Shown here: in pieces, positions 1 to 8,604 of the stretch
Layout of the letters: every line of letters begins with the position of its first letter
How positions within the stretch are numbered: the first letter of the stretch is position 1
Source of the DNA: Clostridia bacterium
GTDB lineage: Bacteria; Bacillota; Clostridia; Christensenellales; Borkfalkiaceae
Assembly (NCBI GenBank): GCA_017626495.1
Contig: JAGAIP010000004.1
Span: forward strand, 62,001 to 126,000
DNA length: 64,000 bases
Direction: 5' to 3'
Program-made: the position numbers and the translations under genes
The notes under the pieces: generated by a model
Databases searched by the model: none
Told to the model about the DNA's origin: nothing
The model's input: only the letters and a program-made list of their open reading frames with translations

Positions 1-1
1 G

Positions 2-271
2 AGCGAAGTCGCGGTAGACGAGTACTTCGCATTGAGCGCGTCTGCGAAGATCGTCATCGCCGTCCTTGCGACCGTCGTGCTTGCAATCATCGCGCTCATT
101 TGGGTAAACGCGTCCGTCATCAGCACGTTGAGCGCGGATACCGCAGCCATCGAACAGCAGATCGCGTCTCTTTCCACGCAACTGAACGGAATCAAAGAGC
201 AGATTGCACAGGCAACCAGCGAAGAAGCCATGATGGAATTTATCAAACAAGCCGGCATGATTCTCGGCTAA
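2..271 (+). CDS. C-terminal part of a membrane/coiled-coil protein (5' partial)
   Basis: The frame is open from the left edge, so the N-terminus lies outside the window; the TTG at 32 is probably internal. The visible residues comprise a strongly hydrophobic segment of about 23 residues (IVIAVLATVVLAIIALIWV region) followed by an alanine/glutamine-rich heptad-like stretch (AAIEQQIASLSTQLNGIKEQI region) predicted to form a coiled coil, and a short hydrophobic end. This layout would suit a bitopic membrane protein, but no family is recognisable. A hairpin terminator follows about 85 bases later, so this gene ends a transcription unit. Not clearly FtsL, although it lies upstream of a dcw cluster. 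Confidence 0.6.
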   Translation, partial: SEVAVDEYFALSASAKIVIAVLATVVLAIIALIWVNASVISTLSADTAAIEQQIASLSTQLNGIKEQIAQATSEEAMMEFIKQAGMILG

Positions 272-354
272 TCAAGGAAAATACTCGGGGGAAACCGAAT
301 ATTGATACAAATCCTTTGTTGAAAGCACGCTTTCCGAAGGAATCGAAAACAGAA

Positions 355-386
355 AGAAACAGGATTCGAATCGTCCTGTTTCTTTT
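355..386 (+). terminator. Rho-independent terminator
   Basis: A 10-base stem AGAAACAGGA / TCCTGTTTCT encloses a 9-base loop and is followed by TTTA. It closes the unit containing the partial first gene. Its stem sequence is shared with the terminator at 29852-29884. Confidence 0.75.
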
Positions 387-479
387 ACTATCCTTTGAAA
401 ATTCAGTTTTATAAAAAGTTCGGAATGATTATGAAAAAAAATCCTGATCGCTTTTGTCGCGGTCGCAGTATCGATCTGG

Positions 480-905
480 TTGATTTATGCGTTTACGGTT
501 TGGAATCTGTCAAAAAGTCCCGACGATCTCTCTTCGCTCCCCGAAAACGGGATTTATCGGTTTGAAAACGATACCTTCGTTTTGGAGATCGATTTTACCG
601 ACGGCGATGCGCAGGAGAATGCGCTCTGCGCGCGGAAAATCACAATCACGTTTGACGGGCAAAGCTATGCTGTGAATTGTTACGAGACGGGTGGACACGG
701 GACTCCGTTCGTACCAGTCGCGCCGCAGCAGATTCTCATCTTTGAAACGGAGCAGGGGGCTCCCGTCGTGCATTTTTCCGTCGGTAAATATAAATTCGAA
801 CAAGACGGTTTTTATCTGTTGGATATTTGTCTGTACAGAGACAATGAAGTTGCGTTTTTATCCGACCGTATGGATCTGTACTTTCGTCACTGCCCGGAAG
901 AATAA
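480..905 (+). CDS. Small secreted or membrane-anchored protein, apparently frameshifted at its start
   Basis: The frame encodes about 141 residues from a TTG at 480. The same frame continues upstream to 432 as KKILIAFVAVAVSIW..., a textbook signal-anchor, but an in-frame TGA at 432 blocks it. An ATG at 431 followed by a run of eight A (434-441) would join that signal in frame if the run had seven. The natural product is therefore probably MKKILIAFVAV..., and the run is a sequencing or real indel, or a slippage site. The mature part is rich in beta-type residues (FVLEIDFTDGD, FDGQSYAVNCYETGG) and resembles no family I can name. It ends in a bidirectional terminator shared with the convergent neighbour. 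Confidence 0.55.
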   Translation: MIYAFTVWNLSKSPDDLSSLPENGIYRFENDTFVLEIDFTDGDAQENALCARKITITFDGQSYAVNCYETGGHGTPFVPVAPQQILIFETEQGAPVVHFSVGKYKFEQDGFYLLDICLYRDNEVAFLSDRMDLYFRHCPEE

Positions 906-917
906 GAATAATCATAA

Positions 918-950
918 AAACGGACGCTGTTTCAAAAACAGCGTCCGTTT
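918..950. terminator. Bidirectional terminator between convergent genes
   Basis: A 15-base perfect stem (AAACGGACGCTGTTT at 918-932 with its complement at 936-950) has a three-base loop and A/T tracts on both sides. It serves the plus-strand gene ending at 905 and the minus-strand gene ending at 955. Confidence 0.85.
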
Positions 951-954
951 CATT

Positions 955-1968
955 TTAATTGAAGAAGGAAAGATCGGTTGCATAGCACCAGTAAGAAGAG
1001 GTGAATTTACCGAAGACGTATTTGTCCGACGCGGATTCGCACATGGTGTACAGTTTTCCGTCCACGATTTCGATTTCCTCGGACATGGGGGGAAGCTTGC
1101 AATCCTTTGAGAGCGTCGTGGAGTCGAGAATATAGAGCGGAATCCCCGTATCCGCGAACGTTGTTGCGCTGGCCGCAATCTTATGTACGTAGATATGAGA
1201 GAATGCCAAGCCGTAAGAGCAGGAAAGATAGATCTTGTTCCCCTCGATTGCCATGCCCTGTACGAGATCGGGCAGGGAGTAAATCGCGGTCGGCGTGGAA
1301 GAGATTCCGAGAGGGGCGGACGCATCATAGGGATAGAACGCGGCGATCGCATGATTAACTCCGTCCGCCGTTTCTACGTTATAGCTTTCGGGCGATTGAT
1401 AATTTTGTTCTCTGTAAAATTTCCCCGCAAGGATGCCCTGTTCCGTTGCGGTTGTAAAGGAGATACGCTGTTCTATGGTATCGCTGATGGCGGAATAGAA
1501 GTCTCCGACGCAAAATACCTTTTCGCCGTTCTCAGCGTTCATAATATCGGAGTAGCGGAATGCGTAGAGATGTGGTTCGTCTCCGCCTACGACGTAAACG
1601 TATTCGCCGTGTACGCTCACGCCTCCCGAATGTTTTGTATAGGGAGTTCCGTCACCGTAATGGAGCGCGACTTTCTTATAGTCGCGCCGTGTTTCAGATA
1701 CGACGTAGAGGGGAGACGCGGACTTGTCTTTCATATAGCCCGAAACGAAGAACGTATCGGAGGCGTTATCGTAGCAGATCCCCTGCGCGATAAATCCCCC
1801 GTTGAAATCGGGAATGCGGAACGCTTTTTCCGACGCCGTATAATAGGAAAGGACGGGAAGTTGAAAATAGCATCGTACGGCGAGTAAAAGTATGCAGACG
1901 AATGCGAGAATGCTTGCAATTACGGTGAGCAGAATCTTTTTCAGGCTCGGTTTTTTTGTTTTCGTCAT
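955..1968 (-). CDS. Membrane-anchored extracytoplasmic protein, probable beta-propeller
   Basis: 337 residues with a basic N-terminus (MTKTKKPSLKK), a single signal-anchor helix at about residues 12-32, and a large outside domain. The outside domain has regularly spaced beta-strand-like segments that read as propeller blades: GFIAQGICYDNASDTFFVSGY, HSGGVSVHGEYVYVVGGD, LVQGMAIEGNKIYLSCSYG and EEIEIVDGKLYTMCES. No catalytic motif is apparent. A minus-strand promoter at 1993-2021 lies just upstream and an SD-like GGAGT is about 8 bases from ATG. It is divergent from the dcw cluster. Specific function unknown. Confidence 0.7.
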   Translation of the reverse strand: MTKTKKPSLKKILLTVIASILAFVCILLLAVRCYFQLPVLSYYTASEKAFRIPDFNGGFIAQGICYDNASDTFFVSGYMKDKSASPLYVVSETRRDYKKVALHYGDGTPYTKHSGGVSVHGEYVYVVGGDEPHLYAFRYSDIMNAENGEKVFCVGDFYSAISDTIEQRISFTTATEQGILAGKFYREQNYQSPESYNVETADGVNHAIAAFYPYDASAPLGISSTPTAIYSLPDLVQGMAIEGNKIYLSCSYGLAFSHIYVHKIAASATTFADTGIPLYILDSTTLSKDCKLPPMSEEIEIVDGKLYTMCESASDKYVFGKFTSSYWCYATDLSFFN

Positions 1969-1992
1969 AGGTGACTCCTTTGTTTTTCCCGT

Positions 1993-2021
1993 ATTATATC
2001 ATTTCTCGGCAAAAGAGGCAA
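1993..2021 (-). promoter_or_regulatory. SigA-type promoter for the 955-1968 gene
   Basis: On the minus strand TTGCCT (2016-2021) and TATAAT (1993-1998) are separated by 17 bases, about 25 bases before the start codon. Confidence 0.7.
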
Positions 2022-2090
2022 CGGAATGGGCAAAATCGGAATGTGAAATTTTACGGGAATGTTTCGAGGCGGTCAGGCATACCCTTAACT

Positions 2091-3797
2091 ATGCGTTCGA
2101 CAGGGGAATATTCCGTTTCCGTTTTACGAAAGAGGCTCTTATCCATGAGTTTGGGCTTTGCGTTCCTCTTTCTCGTCTTGTTCGTTCAATTTTTCCTCAT
2201 TCAGATCGTGAGAAGGAAGACGCTCGGGTACCGTGCGATCGGTCAATGGACGAGAGAACTTCCCGTCGTGGCGCAACGCGGCGTCATTCGCGATCGGAAC
2301 GGAGTCGTCCTTGCGGGAAATTTGCCCACTTATACCGTCTACGTCCGAAGAAACGCCGTAGAGGATAAAGAGAGGGTAATCGAGGTTTTGAGCGAGCTGT
2401 TTTCTATCGAACGAGAAGAACTGCGCGCCAAAATGCAAAAAAGCGTCTCCGAATTCGCCGTCGCGCGACAGATCTCCAAGGAACAGGCGGAACGGCTGAA
2501 CGGTTATTCCCTCAAAGGGGTATACTATGCCCCCGACGCAAAGAGGGTATATCCGTACGAATCGCTTCTCTGTCAGGTACTCGGATTCACCTCTTCCGAT
2601 TCGTCGGGCGTCAGCGGACTTGAAAAATATTACGACGATTATCTCAAAGGCAAGGACGGGGAAATTCTCTACGAGACCGACCTCGTCGGCGTGGACGTCG
2701 GGGATACGCTCTTATATCGGGAAGCGACGGCAGGGCTCGATCTGACGCTCACCGTCGACTATAAAATACAGACGATTGCGGAGCGCGTTATGGAACAGGC
2801 GTACGTTTCGAGCGGAGCGAAGAATGCCGAATGCCTCTTGCTCGATCTCGATTCGTTTGGCATCCTGGCGATGGCGTCCTTCCCTTCTTACGACCTCAAC
2901 GAAGTGCCGAGAGACGATATTTCACTGCTCACTTCGCTTTCGAGGAACGGGCTCGTGAGCAACAGTTACGAGCCGGGTTCTACGTTTAAGGTCGTCACGG
3001 CGGCGGCGAATTTGCAGGAGTATCTGAACGGCAATCCAAACGCCTTTTCCCCGAGTTATATTTTTTCCGCGTCGAGAACGAGGAGCGTGGACGGTACGAC
3101 GGTCAAGTGTTGGAGCGACCATTCTAACGGAAAACATTCTCATCAGACGATTGCCGAGGCGCTCAATAACAGTTGCAATCCTTGTTTTACGGATATGGCG
3201 CTTTCGCTGGGGAGCGAATGCTTTTATTCCTATCTCGATAAGTTCGGATTCGGCAAAACGACGGGAATCGACTTTCCCGGCGAGGCGCTCGGCATGCTCC
3301 TTCCATCCGTCACCGTGCGAAACTGCGACCTTGCCCGGATCGGATTCGGACAATCGGTGGCGGTAACGGCTTTGCAGCTCGCGTGCGCGGTCGGGGCGGC
3401 GGTCAACGGCGGAAACTATTACGTTCCTCATCTCGTGTCCGGAATCGGAGACGTTACCGTAAAACCGGAACTGAAAAGCCATCCCATCGGGGAAGAGGCG
3501 AGCTCGTTTCTTCGTTCCATGTTGGAAGGCGTCGTCAGGGACGGCAGCGGAAAGAAAGCGTTCATCGACGGATACCGCATCGGGGGAAAGACGGGTACGG
3601 CGCAAAAGTACGAAAACGGGCACATTGCGTCGGGAAAATACGTTTCGTCGTTCGTCGGATTTTATCCTGCCGACAACCCGAAAACCCTCGTCCTCGTCAT
3701 CATAGACGAACCGCAAGGCGCATATTATGGAAGTGTGGTCGCCGCTCCGTGCGCAAAGGAAATCTTTTCGGGGATCATTGCGCTCGAAGAGGGGTGA
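2091..3797 (+). CDS. ftsI: Penicillin-binding protein, FtsI/SpoVD-type transpeptidase
   Basis: A class B PBP that cross-links septal (or spore) peptidoglycan at the membrane. The chosen ATG at 2091 gives a basic cytoplasmic tail (VLRKRLL), one membrane helix (about residues 20-40) and 568 residues; the frame is open further upstream but lacks plausible sequence. The dimerisation domain is recognisable (QRGVIRDRNGVVLA). The transpeptidase domain carries the SxxK motif GSTFK with Ser297, the SxN motif within EALNNSCNP, and KTGTAQ. No PASTA domain follows, so it looks more like a vegetative FtsI than classical SpoVD. It heads the operon with murE 12 bases downstream. Confidence 0.9.
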   Translation: MRSTGEYSVSVLRKRLLSMSLGFAFLFLVLFVQFFLIQIVRRKTLGYRAIGQWTRELPVVAQRGVIRDRNGVVLAGNLPTYTVYVRRNAVEDKERVIEVLSELFSIEREELRAKMQKSVSEFAVARQISKEQAERLNGYSLKGVYYAPDAKRVYPYESLLCQVLGFTSSDSSGVSGLEKYYDDYLKGKDGEILYETDLVGVDVGDTLLYREATAGLDLTLTVDYKIQTIAERVMEQAYVSSGAKNAECLLLDLDSFGILAMASFPSYDLNEVPRDDISLLTSLSRNGLVSNSYEPGSTFKVVTAAANLQEYLNGNPNAFSPSYIFSASRTRSVDGTTVKCWSDHSNGKHSHQTIAEALNNSCNPCFTDMALSLGSECFYSYLDKFGFGKTTGIDFPGEALGMLLPSVTVRNCDLARIGFGQSVAVTALQLACAVGAAVNGGNYYVPHLVSGIGDVTVKPELKSHPIGEEASSFLRSMLEGVVRDGSGKKAFIDGYRIGGKTGTAQKYENGHIASGKYVSSFVGFYPADNPKTLVLVIIDEPQGAYYGSVVAAPCAKEIFSGIIALEEG

Positions 3798-3809
3798 CAA
3801 GGAGGAATT

Positions 3810-5252
3810 ATGAAATTATCCGATCTCATCAAAGATCTTGCGGTTGAACGAAAAATAGGGGATACGGAAGCGGAGATTTCTTACCTCTCCTGCAATAGTA
3901 GTGATTTGCAGGACGGAACGCTTTTTTTCTGTATCGACGGGGAACGGTTCGATTCGCATACGCTCGCAAAAGAAATTTCGTATGCAGGCGTCGTCGCCTT
4001 CGTGTGCGAACGCCCCGTACGGACGGACTGTCCTCAGATCATCGTCAAAAACGTCCGTCTCGCCATGGCGCTGATCGCGTCCGCGTTTTACAACCATCCG
4101 TCCGAGCATATGACCATGATCGCGGTCACGGGGACGAACGGCAAGACGACTACCATTCATATGCTCTCGTCTATTTTCCGCGCCGCAGGCAAAAAGGTCG
4201 GCATGATCGGCACGCTCGGCGTCTCGTATGACGGAAAACGGTTCTATCACGGACTGACGACGCCCGATCCCATTGTCTTGCAGAGTACTCTGTCTGACAT
4301 GAAAGAGGCGGGTGTGGAAATCGTCGTGATGGAAGTTTCCGCGCACGCGCTCTATCACAGAAAGGTGGCGGGGATTCGGTTCGCCGTGGGCGTCTTTACG
4401 AATTGCACGCGAGATCATCTTGACTTTTTCGGGAGTATGACGCGGTATATGCAGACGAAGGAACGGCTCTTTCGTCAATGTTCGTTCGGCGTACTGTGTT
4501 TTGACGACGAACTGGGCAGAAAGATCGCGGAGAGCATTCCGCATTTAAGCTACGCGCTCGACAATCCCGCCGAAGTATTTGCCGTAGACGTCGAAGAAAC
4601 GCTCCGCGGTTCGAAATTCGTTTTGAATCTTTCCGACGAGCTGTACGAAATTCGGCTTTCCATGACGGGGCGGCATAACGTTTCCAACGCGCTTGCGGCT
4701 GCGTCGTGCGCGCATCACCTCGGAGTTTCTTTGGAGACGATCGCAAAGGGGCTGCGTGAAATGGAGAACGTAGACGGCAGGCTCGAATACGTCTGTTCCT
4801 TTCACGGCGCGGATATTTTCGTGGATTTTGCCCATACGCCCGACGGACTTGAAAAATCGCTCAACGCGCTCAATGCGCATACGAAGGGCAGACTTATATG
4901 TCTGTTCGGGTGCGGCGGAAACAGAGACAAAGATAAGCGTGAAATCATGGGGGAAATCGCAGGGCAGATATGCGATCTGGTCATTCTGACTTCGGATAAT
5001 CCGCGCTATGAAGATCCGTTCGATATTATCATGGACATCGAACGCGGCGTGCGCCGATATAGCAAAGATTACGTAACCGTGCAAGAAAGAGATAAAGCGA
5101 CGGAATACGCCATAAAACGCCTTCGCGAAGGTGATATTCTGTTACTTGCGGGAAAAGGAGGAGAAAAGACGCAGGAGCGTATGGGCAAGACGATTCCTTA
5201 TGACGATAAGGAAAAGGTTCTTTCACTCGTCGCTTCTCTCAAAGGAACATGA
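3810..5252 (+). CDS. murE: UDP-MurNAc-tripeptide synthetase
   Basis: Cytoplasmic Mur ligase adding the third residue of the stem peptide to UDP-MurNAc-Ala-Glu. It has 480 residues, the usual length. The P-loop is GTNGKTTT (about residue 108); the conserved central histidine and SAHAL motif are present. The C-terminal substrate motif LTSDNPRYEDP contains DNPR, the signature of meso-diaminopimelate-specific enzymes, so peptidoglycan here is expected to be DAP-type. RBS AAGGAGG lies before ATG. It overlaps mraY by 4 bases (ATGA). No murF follows, unlike the usual order murE-murF-mraY. Confidence 0.95.
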   Translation: MKLSDLIKDLAVERKIGDTEAEISYLSCNSSDLQDGTLFFCIDGERFDSHTLAKEISYAGVVAFVCERPVRTDCPQIIVKNVRLAMALIASAFYNHPSEHMTMIAVTGTNGKTTTIHMLSSIFRAAGKKVGMIGTLGVSYDGKRFYHGLTTPDPIVLQSTLSDMKEAGVEIVVMEVSAHALYHRKVAGIRFAVGVFTNCTRDHLDFFGSMTRYMQTKERLFRQCSFGVLCFDDELGRKIAESIPHLSYALDNPAEVFAVDVEETLRGSKFVLNLSDELYEIRLSMTGRHNVSNALAAASCAHHLGVSLETIAKGLREMENVDGRLEYVCSFHGADIFVDFAHTPDGLEKSLNALNAHTKGRLICLFGCGGNRDKDKREIMGEIAGQICDLVILTSDNPRYEDPFDIIMDIERGVRRYSKDYVTVQERDKATEYAIKRLREGDILLLAGKGGEKTQERMGKTIPYDDKEKVLSLVASLKGT

Positions 5253-6178
5253 CCGAAGTTATCCAACCATTTTTAGCGGCGTTTGCCCTCGCGCTTCTTT
5301 TTTGCGGATTGCTCATTCCTCTCCTGAAAAAAAGGAGAGCGGGGCAGGAGATTCTCTCCTACGTCACGGAACACAAAAATAAGCGAGGCACGCCGACGAT
5401 GGGCGGACTTGCTTTTCTTCCGGCGGCGGCAATCTCGTCCGTCCTGTTCGCGGAGCACGATTATCTCCTTTGGGTTGCGCTCTCCGTGGGAATGGGGTAT
5501 CTCCTCGTGGGGTTTCTGGACGATTTCATCAAGATACGGACAAGGCAAAATCTCGGTCTGAAAGCCGTGCAGAAAATCGTCTTTCAAATTTCCATCGCCC
5601 TCATCGTATCCGCATTCTGCTATAAAATCGGTTTGACGCACCTGTATATTCCGTTCTGGAAAAAGACGGTCGATCTCGGCGCGTGGAGCATTCCCTATCA
5701 TCTGTTTTTATTTCTTGCGGCGGTCAACTGCGTCAATCTGACGGACGGATTGGATTCCCTCGCGGGGGGAGTTTCCCTCTCTTATTTTTTTATCTTCGGA
5801 CTCATGACGCCCTCGCTCGGAACGCTCTGTTTTGCGCTTTCAGGCGCAATCTCGGCATTTCTCGCGTTCAACAGTCCAAAAGCCTCCGTATTCATGGGGG
5901 ATACGGGGTCTCTGTCGCTTGGCGGATTCGTTGCAATCATCGCGGTTCTTTCCGAACGGACGCTCCTTCTCCCCGTGGTCGGATTGCCGTTCGTCATTTC
6001 CGGACTGTCGGTCATCTTGCAGGTTTCGTATTTCAAGCTGAGCGGCGGCAAGCGAATCTTTCTCATGGCGCCTTTTCACCATCATTTGCAGAAAAAAGGC
6101 TTTTCGGAGAGTAAGATTTCCTATTGTTATTTTTTGATTTCCCTCATCGGCGGACTCGTCTGTCTCGCGTGGGGATAA
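5249..6178 (+). CDS. mraY: Phospho-MurNAc-pentapeptide translocase
   Basis: Integral membrane enzyme that transfers phospho-MurNAc-pentapeptide to undecaprenyl phosphate, making lipid I. The 309 residues contain about ten hydrophobic helices. Family motifs are present: KNKRGTPTMGGL near residue 43, GFLDDFIK with the aspartate pair near residue 90, NLTDGLDSLAGG near residue 160, FMGDTGSLSLGG near 220, and the histidine triplet in APFHHHLQKKGF near residue 275. Translationally coupled to murE, with murD 9 bases downstream behind GGAGGAG. Confidence 0.96.
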   Translation: MTEVIQPFLAAFALALLFCGLLIPLLKKRRAGQEILSYVTEHKNKRGTPTMGGLAFLPAAAISSVLFAEHDYLLWVALSVGMGYLLVGFLDDFIKIRTRQNLGLKAVQKIVFQISIALIVSAFCYKIGLTHLYIPFWKKTVDLGAWSIPYHLFLFLAAVNCVNLTDGLDSLAGGVSLSYFFIFGLMTPSLGTLCFALSGAISAFLAFNSPKASVFMGDTGSLSLGGFVAIIAVLSERTLLLPVVGLPFVISGLSVILQVSYFKLSGGKRIFLMAPFHHHLQKKGFSESKISYCYFLISLIGGLVCLAWG

Positions 6179-6187
6179 AGGAGGAGT

Positions 6188-7507
6188 ATGTTTTATCGAA
6201 ATCAATCGTTTTTTATCGCAGGGCTTTCCAAGTCGGGAATCGCGGCGGCGGATTTTTTGCTGCGTCGGGGCGCGAAGGTTGTGTTATACGACGATATCAA
6301 GACGGGGGATACGAAGAGCGTCGAGGAGCTGTGTAAAAGGGGCGCGGTTCGGGTGGACGAGCCGAGCGAGGATTGCGACGTGCTCGTGTTGAGCCCCGGA
6401 ATCCCCATCGACCATCCCGTTCCCGTGTCCTATAAAAAACAGGGAAAACGAATCGTCGGGGAGAGCGAACTCGCCGCGTCCATTCTTCGGGCGACGAGCG
6501 TGGCGGTCACGGGAACGAACGGCAAGACGACGACGGTCAGCCTCATAGGCGAGATCTGTAAAAATACATATTCCACGCACCTTTGCGGAAACATCGGCGT
6601 GCCTATGATTTCATGCGCGGAAACGCTCTCCTTCGACGATCTCGCCGTCGTGGAGATTTCCAGCTTTCAGTTGGAGACGCTCCGTTCGTTTATGCCACAC
6701 ATAGTAGTCGTGACCAACGTGACGGAAGATCACCTCGACAGACATTATACGATGGATAATTATCTGTTTTTGAAGAAAAAAATGCTCAGAAACTGTACGG
6801 AGAGCGAATTTGCCGTCTTGAATTACGACGACGAGAACGTGAGGGCGTTTGCCGAGGAGACGAGGGCGAAGGTGGTCTGGTTCTCCCTGTACAGGGAAGT
6901 GGACGGAGCGTTTCTGTCAGACAGAGTACTCAAATTCCGCGATGAAACCATTCTTTCCGCAGACGAACTCTGTCTTTCCGGAAAACACAATCTTCTCAAC
7001 GCGCTCGCCTCGATCGCGGTGGCAAAGCTTTTGAACGTGCCGAACGAGGAAATCGTCCGAGGTCTCACTTCCTTTAAGGGAATCAAACACAGAAACGAGC
7101 TCGTCAAGGAAGTGGACGGCGTGAAGTATATCAACGATTCCAAGGGGACGAACGTGGACGCGACGATCAAGGCGATCGAAAATCTTCCCGGCGAGATCGT
7201 GCTCATGCTCGGTGGAAAGGATAAGGGGTACGATTACGACAAACTCTTCTCCTTCATTAAACGCAGCGGCGTAGTGCATTGCGTTCTGTACGGCGAAAAT
7301 AAAATGAAACTCGTGAGGAGCGCCGTCAAAGAGGATTACACGGAAGTGACGGTCTGTTCGGGATTCGAGCTCGCATTCTCCCTTGCGCACAGCATCGCGC
7401 GAAAGGGACAGTCCGTTCTTTTGAGCCCTGCGTCCGCAAGTTTCGACGAATTCAGCTGTTACGAGGAGAGGGGAGATAAATTTGTTTCGCTCGTTGAAGC
7501 TCTTTAA
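6188..7507 (+). CDS. murD: UDP-MurNAc-alanine--D-glutamate ligase
   Basis: Cytoplasmic Mur ligase adding D-glutamate. It has 439 residues with an N-terminal Rossmann-like UDP-binding region (FFIAGLSKSGIAAADFLL), P-loop TGTNGKTTT near residue 108, the EISSFQLE segment, NVTEDHLDRH, and the C-terminal NDSKGTNVDAT and GGKDKGYDY motifs typical of MurD. Strong SD GGAGGAG before ATG. Its 3' end overlaps ftsW by 26 bases. Confidence 0.95.
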   Translation: MFYRNQSFFIAGLSKSGIAAADFLLRRGAKVVLYDDIKTGDTKSVEELCKRGAVRVDEPSEDCDVLVLSPGIPIDHPVPVSYKKQGKRIVGESELAASILRATSVAVTGTNGKTTTVSLIGEICKNTYSTHLCGNIGVPMISCAETLSFDDLAVVEISSFQLETLRSFMPHIVVVTNVTEDHLDRHYTMDNYLFLKKKMLRNCTESEFAVLNYDDENVRAFAEETRAKVVWFSLYREVDGAFLSDRVLKFRDETILSADELCLSGKHNLLNALASIAVAKLLNVPNEEIVRGLTSFKGIKHRNELVKEVDGVKYINDSKGTNVDATIKAIENLPGEIVLMLGGKDKGYDYDKLFSFIKRSGVVHCVLYGENKMKLVRSAVKEDYTEVTVCSGFELAFSLAHSIARKGQSVLLSPASASFDEFSCYEERGDKFVSLVEAL

Positions 7508-8573
7508 GGGGGATAAACCTCTTCTGTTCTCCGTCGTCGGAATGTCTCTCTTCGGGGTGCTGATGGTGTATTCCGCAAGCTATTACAACGCGCAGATAAC
7601 GTACGGCGACGCGCTTTTTTTCGTCAAAAAGCAACTTGTCGGGCTTGCGATCGGACTGGTCGGCATGCTCTTTTTCTCGATGACGGACTATCGGAAACTC
7701 AAAAAGGGGGGACTTCCCTTTCTCATCGTTTCCCTCGTCCTGCTCGCGTTGGTGTTTGTGCCCGGGCTCGGAAAATCCAACTACGGAGCGACGCGTTGGA
7801 TCGGCGTGGGACCGATCACCATACAGCCGTCAGAGCTTGCAAAGTATGCGTTCGTGCTGTTTTCCGCAGGCTATATGGCAAAAGATCCTGCCCGTATGCG
7901 AACCTTTCGCGGCATTTTGCCCGTTCTTTTATCGGGAGGAGCGACTTGCGCGCTCATTCTCATCGAACCGAATATGTCCGTTACCATGTGCGTCGGACTT
8001 CTGATGCTTTCTTTGTTGTTTCTCGGCGGAATGAAGCTGAGCTGCTTCTTCTCTCTGTGCGTGCCCGTCTTGATTGCCGTTCCCGTGCTCATTCTCATCG
8101 AGCCGTACCGCCTGAAACGGCTCATGGCGTTTCTCGATCCGTGGGCGAGCCCGACGGGGGAGGGATATCAGCTCATTCAGTCCCTCTACGCGCTCGGCAA
8201 CGGGGGATGGTTCGGAACGGGATTGTTCGCGTCCAGACAGAAATACCGCTTTTTACCCTTTGCGGAGAGCGACTTTATTCTCGCCATCATCGGGGAAGAA
8301 CTCGGTTACGTCGGAATCTTCTGTTTTTTTCTGCTCGCCGCATTCATCGTCTGGCGCGGATTCGTCCTCTCGTCGCGATGTAAAGACGCGTTCGGCTATC
8401 TTCTCGGCGTGGGGATCACGCTCGTCTACGGCATTCAGGTCGTCGTCAACGCGATGGTCGTCAGCGGAACGATTCCGCCCACGGGACTTCCGTTGCCGCT
8501 CGTGAGCGCGGGGAACACTTCTCTGATCGTCACGCTCTGTTCGTTCGGACTCCTCTCTTCGCTCGGGAAGTAA
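7482..8573 (+). CDS. ftsW: Lipid II polymerase FtsW (SEDS family)
   Basis: Septal peptidoglycan glycosyltransferase of the SEDS family, partner of the class B PBP at 2091. It has 363 residues and about ten membrane helices. Motifs include LFGVLMVYSAS at the start, GATRWIGVGPITIQPSELAKYAFV with the conserved QPSE, the catalytic-loop region LFASRQKYRFLPFAESDFILAIIGEELG, and the C-terminal GTIPPTGLPLPLVSAGNTSL. The start is TTG at 7482 inside murD with SD GAGGGGAGA just before it. murG, normally next to ftsW, is absent. Confidence 0.94.
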   Translation: MFRSLKLFKGDKPLLFSVVGMSLFGVLMVYSASYYNAQITYGDALFFVKKQLVGLAIGLVGMLFFSMTDYRKLKKGGLPFLIVSLVLLALVFVPGLGKSNYGATRWIGVGPITIQPSELAKYAFVLFSAGYMAKDPARMRTFRGILPVLLSGGATCALILIEPNMSVTMCVGLLMLSLLFLGGMKLSCFFSLCVPVLIAVPVLILIEPYRLKRLMAFLDPWASPTGEGYQLIQSLYALGNGGWFGTGLFASRQKYRFLPFAESDFILAIIGEELGYVGIFCFFLLAAFIVWRGFVLSSRCKDAFGYLLGVGITLVYGIQVVVNAMVVSGTIPPTGLPLPLVSAGNTSLIVTLCSFGLLSSLGK

Positions 8574-8604
8574 CGGATAAGCAGGGGAACGCATACAATA
8601 GAAC

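Noticed and set aside
1183-1887. A 234-residue plus-strand frame
   Set aside because: Antisense to the propeller-type protein, which has its own promoter, SD and signal-anchor.
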